A DNA stretch of 25,364 nucleotides, from the NCBI GenBank assembly GCA_905193145.1, contig CAJJNP010000029.1, positions 1-25,364 of the forward strand, in the 5' to 3' direction. The notes below the pieces were generated by a model. That model was not told the origin of the DNA. It saw nothing but the letters and a program-made list of their open reading frames with translations, and did not search any database. Source of the DNA: an uncultured Odoribacter sp. GTDB lineage: Bacteria > Bacteroidota > Bacteroidia > Bacteroidales > Marinifilaceae. The position numbers and the translations under genes are program-made. Shown here in pieces: positions 17,582-25,364 of the stretch (its first letter is position 1; each line of letters opens with the position of its first letter).

Positions 17582-17612
17582 GGTAAAAAAGTGTTTTAAA
17601 TAGGAGGTTTTA

Positions 17613-17643
17613 TTTGTTTTTTAAGGCAAAAAGACTAACTTGG
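17613..17643 (+). promoter_or_regulatory. Promoter of the V-ATPase operon
   Basis: TTTG (17613-17616), 19 bases, then TAACTTGG (17636-17643), with one mismatch to TAnnTTTG. The predicted leader contains a hairpin, CAAATTC with GAATTTG (17650-17656 and 17669-17675). The 207 bases between the chelatase stop and subunit E hold only the preceding terminator, this promoter and this hairpin. Confidence 0.6.
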
Positions 17644-17720
17644 AGCCTTCAAATTCAAAGAACTTCTAGAATTTGGTAATTGAGAATGGTAAAGAGAATT
17701 ATTCAAAACTATATTCAGAT

Positions 17721-18326
17721 ATGGAAAACAAATTAGATGTATTAACGAAGAAGCTGTACGAGGAGGGGATAGGCAAAGCTAATCAGGAAGCTGAAAAGAT
17801 TATTGCCGAGGCGAAAGCAAAAGCGGAGAGCTTGATTTCGGATGCCGAGGTAAAAGCAAAGGATATTCAGAATGAAGCAATGGCTGAAGCGGAAAATCTG
17901 AAAAAGAAAGCGGTGTCAGAAATGGCATTAAGCGCTCGACAGGCTATCACTGCATTGAAGCAGGAAATTACCGGGCTGATTGTTGGTAAAGTGTCTGGTG
18001 AAATGGCAAAAGAAGCCTTTAAGGATGCTGCTTTTGTTCAGGGAATGGTGGTGGATATCATCAAGAAATGGAATGTGGCTTCTGGAAATCTTGATTTGGA
18101 AGTTATTTTGTCCGATAAGGAGAAGGAACAGTTCCAGCAGTTTGTGGCAGCCAAATATAAAGAATTGTTGGATCAAGGATTGGAAGTGAAGGCTGGAGGA
18201 GCTGATGGTGTATTCATCCTTCGTCCGAAGGATGGGAGTTATCAGGTGGCTTTTTCAGAAGAGCTTTTTGAATCTTTCTTTAGTCAATATATGAGAAGCT
18301 TTACAAAAAGTTTGCTCTATAAGTAA
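17721..18326 (+). CDS. atpE: V/A-type ATPase subunit E (peripheral stalk)
   Basis: Subunit E forms part of the peripheral stalk that holds the catalytic head of a V/A-type rotary ATPase. It has 201 residues from the ATG at 17721. The N-terminal third is a long Ala/Glu/Lys-rich helix (ANQEAEKIIAEAKAKAESL), typical of the stalk coiled coil, and the C-terminal half is globular. An in-frame TTG at 17673 would add 16 residues, but it lies within a leader hairpin; the MENKLDVLTKKLYEEG start fits the family better. It is first in the operon, 21 bases before the DUF2764 gene. The usual coiled-coil partner G/H is not found next to it. Confidence 0.88.
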   Translation: MENKLDVLTKKLYEEGIGKANQEAEKIIAEAKAKAESLISDAEVKAKDIQNEAMAEAENLKKKAVSEMALSARQAITALKQEITGLIVGKVSGEMAKEAFKDAAFVQGMVVDIIKKWNVASGNLDLEVILSDKEKEQFQQFVAAKYKELLDQGLEVKAGGADGVFILRPKDGSYQVAFSEELFESFFSQYMRSFTKSLLYK

Positions 18327-18347
18327 TGTGAGATAAAAATAGACTGC

Positions 18348-19163
18348 ATGGATTATATTGCTTTTATAGCAGGATTGCCTGAGATAGCATGGGACGACCG
18401 GAAACTGTCGCTGACTGTTGGGGAATTTCGCGAGCAACTGAAGGATTATATCAGTGGAAAGGATAAGAATATGATGGATTTGTTCTTTTTGCCGAACGAT
18501 AATGCCCAAGTGTTGCGTTTGCTTAATCGGCAGGGGGCGGATCCCGCATTGCAGACAGTATATCCGTTGAAAGTGCTGGAAGATGAGGTGAGCGAGCCGG
18601 ATAGGAATATTCCGGAATATCTGAGAGGATTTATCGCTGACTTTAAAGAAGAACATCTAAAATACGAAGTAGCGCCAGTGAATGTATTGAGCTGGATGTA
18701 CTACGATTATATGATGAAAGCTGATAATCGGCTGGTGAGAGAGTATGCTGAATATTCTATGAATCTAAAGAATCTGGTGACAGCTGTAAATGCTCGAAAA
18801 TACGGCATGGAGGTGGCTAAAGAGGTGATTGGAAGTAATGATTTTGCTGTTGCATTACGGACATCCAATGCCAAGGATTTTGGTCTTTCATTAGATTATC
18901 CTTTTGTGGAAAAAGTGATGGCGTTGATGGATTCGCCTGATTTGGTAGAGCGTGAACGAGGACTCGACCTGCTTATTTGGGACTTTTTGGATGAGGCGAT
19001 AACTTTTGAATATTTTTCATTTGAACGGGTGATTAGCTATTTGCTTCGTTTGATGATTGTCGAACGATGGAGTAAGATGAGCTCGGAATCCGGTAGAAAA
19101 GTATTTATGGAAATGGTTGAAAAGTTCAGGAAGAGTTTTCAGTTTGATGAACAATTTAAATGA
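18348..19163 (+). CDS. DUF2764 family protein of V-ATPase operons
   Basis: A 271-residue soluble, mostly helical protein of the DUF2764 family. The family is known from V-type ATPase operons of Bacteroidota, Spirochaetes and Chlamydiae, always between atpE and atpA as here. It starts DYIAFIAGLPEIAWDD and has no signal peptide or membrane segment. Its place in the operon matches that of subunits C and F in archaeal and Enterococcus operons, which are missing here. I infer that it takes over the role of subunit C (the d-type socket between the central shaft and the membrane ring); this is not proven. It lies 21 bases after atpE and 16 bases before atpA. Confidence 0.85.
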   Translation: MDYIAFIAGLPEIAWDDRKLSLTVGEFREQLKDYISGKDKNMMDLFFLPNDNAQVLRLLNRQGADPALQTVYPLKVLEDEVSEPDRNIPEYLRGFIADFKEEHLKYEVAPVNVLSWMYYDYMMKADNRLVREYAEYSMNLKNLVTAVNARKYGMEVAKEVIGSNDFAVALRTSNAKDFGLSLDYPFVEKVMALMDSPDLVERERGLDLLIWDFLDEAITFEYFSFERVISYLLRLMIVERWSKMSSESGRKVFMEMVEKFRKSFQFDEQFK

Positions 19164-19179
19164 TTAAATTAGAACTTTT

Positions 19180-20937
19180 ATGGATAAAACACAAGGAAAA
19201 GTTCATAGCATTATTTCCAATCTTGTGCTTGTCAAAGTGGAAGGACCTGTTTCTCAAAATGAGATTTGCTTTATTGAAACAGGTAAAGAACGTTTGATGG
19301 CTGAGGTGATAAAGGTGGTTGGAGATCTTGCCTATGTGCAGGTGTTCGAAAGTACCCGTGGATTGAAACCGGGAATGCCTGTAGAATTTCAAAATCATAT
19401 GCTCGAGGTTAGTCTCGGTCCTGGTTTGTTGTCTAAAAATTTTGATGGTTTACAGAACGACCTTGATAAAATGACCGGAGTCTTTTTGAAAAGAGGAGAA
19501 TATACCAATCCGTTGGAGAATGACAAGAAATGGAACTTTACTCCATTGGCGAAGGTTGGTGATAAAGTAAAGGCTGCTGATTGGTTAGGTAACGTTAAGG
19601 AAAATTGGTTGGACCATAAGATTATGGTGCCATTTAAATTTGAAGGAGAATACACAGTGGCTTCTGTAGTACCGGCTGGTGAATATACTATATTGGATAC
19701 CATTGCTGTTTTGAAGGATAAAAATGGTCAGGAGCATAATATTACAATGGTGCAAAAGTGGCCGGTGAAAGTAGCTATCCGTAATTATGTTGACAAGCCA
19801 CGTCCTTTCCGTCAGATGGAAACCGGAGTTCGTGTGATTGATACAATGAATCCGATGTTGGAAGGAGGAACTGGTTTTATTCCAGGACCGTTCGGTACCG
19901 GAAAGACTGTGTTACAGCATGCATTGGCCCGTTTTGCTGATGCAGATGTGATTATTATGGCTGCTTGTGGTGAGCGTGCTAATGAGGTGGTGGAAATTTT
20001 TACAGAATTCCCGGAGTTGCAGGATCCTCGTTCTGGACGCTCTTTGTATGAGCGAACAACTATTATCGCAAATACATCTAATATGCCTGTTGCTGCGCGA
20101 GAGGCTTCTGTATATACAGCGATGACTATCGGTGAGTATTATCGTGCAATGGGAATGAAGGTGTTGTTGTTGGCAGACTCTACATCTCGTTGGGCTCAGG
20201 CTTTGCGTGAAATGTCGAATCGTATGGAGGAGTTGCCAGGGCAGGATGCTTTCCCGATGGACTTGTCTGCAATTATTTCAAACTTCTATGCACGTGCAGG
20301 AATGGTTTATTTGAACAATGGCAAAACGGGATCTGTTACATTTATTGGTACGGTATCACCTGCCGGTGGTAACTTAAAAGAACCTGTAACAGAATCAACC
20401 AAAAAGGTTGCCCGGTGCTTCTATGCATTATCTCAATCTCGAGCAGACTCCAAACGTTATCCGGCTATTGATACTTTGGATTCATATTCGAAGTATTTGG
20501 AATACCCTGAATTTGTGGATTATGCGAAGAAGAATATATCTGATTCTTGGATTGCTGATGTGAATGAGGCAAGAAATATGTTGGTGAGAGGACGAGAAAC
20601 TGCAGAGCAGATTGATATTTTGGGAGATGATGGTGTGCCATTGGATTATCATGTGATTTTTTGGAAATCAGAGTTAATCGACTTTGTGATTTTGCAGCAG
20701 GATGCTTTTGATAATATTGATGGTTCTACATCGATGGAACGTCAGCAGTATATGTTGAATATGGTGTTGGGAGTCGTGCGTTCGGATTTTGAGTTTGACT
20801 CATTTGAAGAGGTCAATCCTTATTTCAAACGTATTATTAATGCATTCAAGCAGATGAACTATTCGGAGTATCAGTCTGAAAATTTCAAGAAATTTGAGGA
20901 TGAGGTTACTGGAATCATCAATGAGAGAAAGATATAG
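19180..20937 (+). CDS. atpA: V/A-type ATPase catalytic subunit A
   Basis: The catalytic subunit that hydrolyses or makes ATP in the A3B3 head. It has 585 residues, as usual for the family. The P-loop GPFGTGKT is at 236-243, and ACGERANEV follows at 262-270 with the catalytic Glu region. The extra domain of A subunits (about residues 110-200, between the beta-barrel and the nucleotide domain) is present, which separates it from F-type beta. LLLADSTSRWAQALRE, after the P-loop, is the Walker B region. It is third in the operon and is followed by atpB after 23 bases. Confidence 0.97.
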   Translation: MDKTQGKVHSIISNLVLVKVEGPVSQNEICFIETGKERLMAEVIKVVGDLAYVQVFESTRGLKPGMPVEFQNHMLEVSLGPGLLSKNFDGLQNDLDKMTGVFLKRGEYTNPLENDKKWNFTPLAKVGDKVKAADWLGNVKENWLDHKIMVPFKFEGEYTVASVVPAGEYTILDTIAVLKDKNGQEHNITMVQKWPVKVAIRNYVDKPRPFRQMETGVRVIDTMNPMLEGGTGFIPGPFGTGKTVLQHALARFADADVIIMAACGERANEVVEIFTEFPELQDPRSGRSLYERTTIIANTSNMPVAAREASVYTAMTIGEYYRAMGMKVLLLADSTSRWAQALREMSNRMEELPGQDAFPMDLSAIISNFYARAGMVYLNNGKTGSVTFIGTVSPAGGNLKEPVTESTKKVARCFYALSQSRADSKRYPAIDTLDSYSKYLEYPEFVDYAKKNISDSWIADVNEARNMLVRGRETAEQIDILGDDGVPLDYHVIFWKSELIDFVILQQDAFDNIDGSTSMERQQYMLNMVLGVVRSDFEFDSFEEVNPYFKRIINAFKQMNYSEYQSENFKKFEDEVTGIINERKI

Positions 20938-20960
20938 GTTAATTAAAAATCCATAGTTAA

Positions 20961-22283
20961 ATGAATACAGCTTTTCAAAAAGTATATACAAAAATCACTC
21001 AGATTACGAAAGCTACCTGTTCACTGAAGGCCCAAGGTGTCGGTAATGATGAATTGGCGATTGTCAACGGACGTTTGGCTCAGGTAGTAAAGATTTGGGG
21101 AGATGATATTACGCTGCAGGTATTCTCGGGAACGGAAGGCATTCCTACCAATGCAGAAGTGACTTTTCTAGGAAAAGCACCTACGTTGAAGGTGGGAGAA
21201 GATCTGTGCGGACGTTTTTTCAATGCATTTGGTGACCCGATAGATGGAGGGCCTGCTGTTGATGGTGAAGAACGTGAGATTGGAGGACCTTCGGTGAATC
21301 CTGTTCGTCGTAAACAGCCTTCTGAATTGATTGCAACCGGAATAGCAGGTATTGACTTAAACAATACTCTAGTATCAGGACAGAAAATTCCGTTTTTTGC
21401 CGATCCAGACCAGCCTTATAATCAGGTGATGGCTAATGTTGCATTGCGTGCACAGACTGACCGTATTATTTTAGGGGGGATGGGATTGACGAATGACGAT
21501 TATTTATATTTTAAGAATCTGTTTGACAACGCCGGTGTGCTTGATCGTATTGTCAGTTTTGTGAATACGACAGAAGCTCCTCCTGTTGAGCGTTTGTTGG
21601 TTCCGGATATGGCATTGACTGCTGCAGAATATTTTGCTGTGGATAGGAATGAGAAGGTTTTGGTATTGTTGACAGATATGACGTTATATGCTGACGCATT
21701 AAGTATTGTGTCTAACCGTATGGATCAGATCCCGTCTAAGGATTCAATGCCAGGTTCGCTTTATTCAGACCTCGCGAAGATTTATGAGAAAGCGGTACAG
21801 TTCCCACAAGGTGGTTCTATTACAATTATTGCCGTGACTACACTTTCTGGTGGAGATATTACTCATGCAATACCGGACAATACCGGTTATATTACGGAAG
21901 GACAGCTTTTCTTGCGTAAGGATACTGAAATAGGTAAGGTTATTGTAGATCCATTCCGAAGTTTGTCTCGATTGAAACAGTTGGTAATCGGTAAAAAAAC
22001 ACGTAAAGACCATTCACAAGTGATGAATGCCGCTATACGTCTGTATGCGGATGCTGCCAATGCTCGTACAAAATTGGAAAATGGTTTTGACTTGACGGAT
22101 TATGATAGACGTACTCTTGATTTTGCTCGTGATTATTCAAATGATTTGTTGGCAATCGACGTTAATATCAGTGTTACAGAAATGTTGGATACAGCTTGGA
22201 AGTTGTTCCGTAAATATTTTACCCGCTCTGAACTAGGTATCAAGAAAGAGATTGTGGATGAATTTGGAGGCGATATAAAATAA
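20961..22283 (+). CDS. atpB: V/A-type ATPase regulatory subunit B
   Basis: The non-catalytic partner of subunit A in the A3B3 head, 440 residues and of usual size. It lacks a Walker A motif, as expected: the region reads SGQKIPFFADPDQPYN. GSLYSDLAKIYEKAVQFP and SRLKQLVIGKKTRKDH are characteristic of B subunits. It is 23 bases after atpA and 12 bases before atpD. Confidence 0.96.
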   Translation: MNTAFQKVYTKITQITKATCSLKAQGVGNDELAIVNGRLAQVVKIWGDDITLQVFSGTEGIPTNAEVTFLGKAPTLKVGEDLCGRFFNAFGDPIDGGPAVDGEEREIGGPSVNPVRRKQPSELIATGIAGIDLNNTLVSGQKIPFFADPDQPYNQVMANVALRAQTDRIILGGMGLTNDDYLYFKNLFDNAGVLDRIVSFVNTTEAPPVERLLVPDMALTAAEYFAVDRNEKVLVLLTDMTLYADALSIVSNRMDQIPSKDSMPGSLYSDLAKIYEKAVQFPQGGSITIIAVTTLSGGDITHAIPDNTGYITEGQLFLRKDTEIGKVIVDPFRSLSRLKQLVIGKKTRKDHSQVMNAAIRLYADAANARTKLENGFDLTDYDRRTLDFARDYSNDLLAIDVNISVTEMLDTAWKLFRKYFTRSELGIKKEIVDEFGGDIK

Positions 22284-22295
22284 TAATGATTCGGT

Positions 22296-22895
22296 ATGGC
22301 AATTAAATTTCAATATAATAAAACTTCGCTTCAAAGTCTTGACAAACAGCTCAAGATGAGGGTGCGAGCTTTGCCTACCATTAAAAATAAGGAATCTGCG
22401 TTGCGTTCAGAAGTGAAGAAAGCAAAAGAAGTGGCAGATGAGTTTGATTCTAAATTGGAGAATACTCTCAATGCCATTAATAATATGTTGCAGCTTTACG
22501 ATGAATATACACCCGATATCTTAACGGTAAAAGATGTGGAGATGTCCGTTAAGAAAATAGCAGGTGTACGGACGCCGGTCTTGGAAAAAGTGGAATATGA
22601 AATAAAGGATTTCAGTTTGTTCAATGCACCGGGATGGTTCCTTGACGGGATTCAGCACGTTAAGGAAGTGGTGAATATTGCCGTAGAAAGAGAATTCTAT
22701 ATGCGGAAAATGGAACTGCTTGATCGTGCCCGTAAAAAGACGACTCAGAAGGTGAATTTGTATGAGAAAGTGCAAATCCCAGGATTTCAAGAAGCTATTC
22801 GGAAGATTAAGCGGTTCTTGGAAGATGAGGAGAATCTTTCAAAGTCGGCGCAGAAAATAGTGAAAACCCGTAAAGCAATGGAGGACGAAGCATGA
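22296..22895 (+). CDS. atpD: V/A-type ATPase subunit D (central shaft)
   Basis: The coiled-coil rotor shaft inside the A3B3 head, 199 residues. The N-terminal FQYNKTSLQSLDKQLKMRVRALPTIKNKE and the charged C-terminal helix match the family. Its stop overlaps the atpI start (ATGA at 22892-22895), implying coupled translation. Subunit F, which usually caps D, is not encoded in the operon. Confidence 0.93.
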   Translation: MAIKFQYNKTSLQSLDKQLKMRVRALPTIKNKESALRSEVKKAKEVADEFDSKLENTLNAINNMLQLYDEYTPDILTVKDVEMSVKKIAGVRTPVLEKVEYEIKDFSLFNAPGWFLDGIQHVKEVVNIAVEREFYMRKMELLDRARKKTTQKVNLYEKVQIPGFQEAIRKIKRFLEDEENLSKSAQKIVKTRKAMEDEA

Positions 22896-24793
22896 TAGTA
22901 CCTATGCGAAAATTATCCCTGTTGATATTCTACAAAGATTATCAGGAGTTTCTCGAGGAGCTTCGAGAAAAGGGAGTGGTTCATGTCCATGAAAATAAAA
23001 AAAGGTCAGCTGAGGATGAGGAGCTGAAACAAAAGTTTGCTCTATTGAAGCGGATTGTAGAAACAAGTAAATTATTGGCTAAACGGATTCCTAATGAACA
23101 GAAAGAGGCAGAAGGTGAAGTTGTAAACTTGTGGGAGAGTGCTTGTTCTGTAGATGAAAAATTAGCTGTTTATCATCGCTTGTTTCATTTGGGGGATATG
23201 ACAAAAAAAGAGGGGAATGTGAGTGATTTGGATATCCTGGCTTTTTTGGAAGGCAGATTTAAACAAATGGATCACATAGACCAGCAGATTGCTTCGTTGA
23301 TAAAAGATAGTTCAATTTACGAGCCTTGGGGTGATTTGCCACAAGAGCGTATTAATGGTCTGTTGGATGTAGGATGGGATATGCGCTTTTTTATGGCTCC
23401 AGACCGTAAATACTTGCCGGAATGGGAAGATAAGTACAATGCATTTATTATTAACGAAGAGAAAGGTCAAAAGTTTTTTGTTACGGTAATGCCACAGGGA
23501 GCAGAAGGAGTTCCGGAGGCTGATGCCGTGCAATTTCCGCAGTTGAGTGCTCAAGAAATTCGAGAGCGTATCGAGCTTTTGAAAGTAGAGAAAGAAACAA
23601 TAGGGAATACTCTTGACAAAGTGGCGGCTTGTTCTGTGGCTTATTTAGCTCAAGTTCGCAAAGAAGTGTATGAGGATACAGATCTTTTAAAAATAAAGGA
23701 TGCTGCTCAGGTGTTGTTGGATGATAAAGTGATAGCATTGGAGGGCTGGGTTCCGGAGAGTATCGCTGCCGAAACGGATCATTGGCTTTCTGCTAAAGGT
23801 GTTGCTTATGAATTGGAAGCGCCTACGAATGAGGATAATCCACCTATATTATTGAAAAACAATAAATTTGCTAGATTATTTGAGTTTATTGGCGAGTTGT
23901 ATTCTTTGCCTAATTATAGGGAAATTGATTTGACGCCTTTCTTTGCTCCGTTTTTTGTTTTGTTCTTTGGCTTTTGTTTAGGTGATGCTGGATATGGATT
24001 ATTGATTCTGCTCGGTGTCACTTTATATAAAATCAAAGCACAATCTGCAATTCGTCCTATATTGTCTTTGGCGCAGTGGTTAGGACTTTCCACTGTCATT
24101 ATGGGTATTGTAGGGGGAACTTTCTTTGGAGTATCCTTGTTGGATGCTAAGATTGCTTGGTTAGAACAATTTAAGGCGTATATGCTCGATTCTCAGCAAT
24201 TGTTCAATTTGGCTCTGATCATAGGTGTTGTACAGATAATTTTCGGTATGTTCTTAAAGGTGGCTAATTTATGGAAACAATATGGCTTACCTGCTGCGCT
24301 TTCTACCATTGGTTGGTTAGTTGGTATTTTAGGGGGTGGAGCTTGTTATTGGTTTGCCAGTCAAGGTCATAATATGACTATACCGATGTATATTGTATTT
24401 GCCGTTGCAGGCTTGTTGATATTTGTATTCAATAATATTCGACGCAATGTATTCATTAATATCGGTTCCGGTTTATGGGATTCCTATAATATGGTGACTG
24501 GTTTGTTGGGTGATACTCTTTCTTATATACGTTTATTTGCATTGGGAATATCCAGTGCTGTATTGGGATTAGTGTTTAACGACTTGGCAATGAATATGAG
24601 CGGAGATATTCCGGTTTTGAAACAGATACTGATGCTGGTTATATTGGTTTTTGGTCATAGTGTTAATCTGTTTATGGCAGGTTTAGGCTCATTTGTCCAC
24701 CCGATGCGTCTTACATTTGTTGAGTTTTATAAAAATGCGGGATTTGAAGGAGGAGGTAAGAAATATCAGCCTTTCAAGAAAAGGTCATTATAA
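22892..24793 (+). CDS. atpI: V/A-type ATPase subunit I (membrane stator, a-type)
   Basis: The membrane stator subunit that forms the ion half-channels beside the rotor ring, 633 residues. The soluble N-terminal half (about residues 1-345) is helical. The C-terminal half has about seven membrane segments, starting near ITPF-like DLTPFFAPFFVLFFGFC. The essential Arg is R547 in SYIRLFALGISSA. A second in-frame ATG at 22904 (MRKLSLL) is a possible start; the 22892 start is chosen because it overlaps the atpD stop. It is followed after 40 bases by atpK. Confidence 0.95.
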   Translation: MIVPMRKLSLLIFYKDYQEFLEELREKGVVHVHENKKRSAEDEELKQKFALLKRIVETSKLLAKRIPNEQKEAEGEVVNLWESACSVDEKLAVYHRLFHLGDMTKKEGNVSDLDILAFLEGRFKQMDHIDQQIASLIKDSSIYEPWGDLPQERINGLLDVGWDMRFFMAPDRKYLPEWEDKYNAFIINEEKGQKFFVTVMPQGAEGVPEADAVQFPQLSAQEIRERIELLKVEKETIGNTLDKVAACSVAYLAQVRKEVYEDTDLLKIKDAAQVLLDDKVIALEGWVPESIAAETDHWLSAKGVAYELEAPTNEDNPPILLKNNKFARLFEFIGELYSLPNYREIDLTPFFAPFFVLFFGFCLGDAGYGLLILLGVTLYKIKAQSAIRPILSLAQWLGLSTVIMGIVGGTFFGVSLLDAKIAWLEQFKAYMLDSQQLFNLALIIGVVQIIFGMFLKVANLWKQYGLPAALSTIGWLVGILGGGACYWFASQGHNMTIPMYIVFAVAGLLIFVFNNIRRNVFINIGSGLWDSYNMVTGLLGDTLSYIRLFALGISSAVLGLVFNDLAMNMSGDIPVLKQILMLVILVFGHSVNLFMAGLGSFVHPMRLTFVEFYKNAGFEGGGKKYQPFKKRSL

Positions 24794-24827
24794 GAATGAA
24801 ATATTAGTAGTAAACAATTTAAAATAG

Positions 24828-25280
<453 letters not shown>

Positions 25281-25309
25281 TCTGAAGAGGAATATATAAT
25301 CATATGAAC

Positions 25310-25342
25310 GGAGGTGTGTCAAAATGCGCACCTCCTTTTTTT
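25310..25342 (+). terminator. Terminator of the V-ATPase operon
   Basis: A 9-bp stem (25310-25318 with 25327-25335, G/C-rich GGAGGTG core, one G-U pair) is followed by seven T. It lies 30 bases after the atpK stop and shows that the operon ends here. The last 22 bases of the window hold nothing I recognise. Confidence 0.9.
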
Positions 25343-25364
25343 ACGCACAAAGCCCCGACTTTCA

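Noticed and set aside
17602..17607. Shine-Dalgarno-like AGGAGG before a hidden small gene
   Set aside because: No start codon follows at a suitable distance and the nearby frame closes at once. It lies upstream of the likely transcript start.
17673..17720. TTG start adding 16 residues to subunit E
   Set aside because: The extension does not look like subunit E and overlaps a leader hairpin. The ATG at 17721 gives the family's usual N-terminus.

Overview
The window comes from a member of the Bacteroidota, most likely order Bacteroidales. The base composition is AT-rich. Promoters follow the Bacteroidota pattern (TTTG, then 19-22 bases, then TAnnTTTG), and there is little Shine-Dalgarno signal. 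The gene families also fit: glutamine synthetase type III, an N-domain-only GT5 protein, a DUF2764-containing V-ATPase operon and Bacteroidota-style surface lipoproteins. I cannot assign a genus. I see no phage, insertion sequence, CRISPR array, tRNA or rRNA, so most of the window is core chromosome.

Layout. (1) Positions 1-7667: the 3' end of rpoC, converging on an unusual shortened GT5-family gene on the minus strand. This is followed by yraN, then prfA-pyrF. (2) Positions 7685-11800: glnN (glutamine synthetase III) on the minus strand, divergent from a pdxY-HAD phosphatase pair whose genes overlap by 4 bases. (3) Positions 11805-13912: exbB-exbD (energising motor for TonB systems) and a LysR regulator, all on the minus strand. 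(4) Positions 13953-17581: a complete cobalamin-riboswitch operon. It has a promoter, an aptamer, a hairpin-rich expression platform, a BtuB-like TonB-dependent receptor, a CbiK-type chelatase carried on a lipoprotein with a probable surface-export signal, and a terminator. (5) Positions 17613-25342: a complete V/A-type ATPase operon, E-DUF2764-A-B-D-I-K, with its own promoter and terminator.

How the parts may work together. Region 4 is the most interesting. A B12-sensing leader controls an outer-membrane importer and a surface-exposed metal-tetrapyrrole chelatase relative. This resembles the IhtA/IhtB (FetB) haemin system of Porphyromonas gingivalis, but here it is under corrinoid control. 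The nearby ExbB/ExbD pair could power the receptor, although no tonB is present. Region 5 is a compact rotary ATPase without recognisable C, F or G/H stalk subunits. Its membrane-ring subunit keeps every Na+ ligand known from Enterococcus hirae NtpK, so Na+ coupling is predicted. Several start codons can be corrected because the first ATG overlaps or directly abuts the promoter -7 box.
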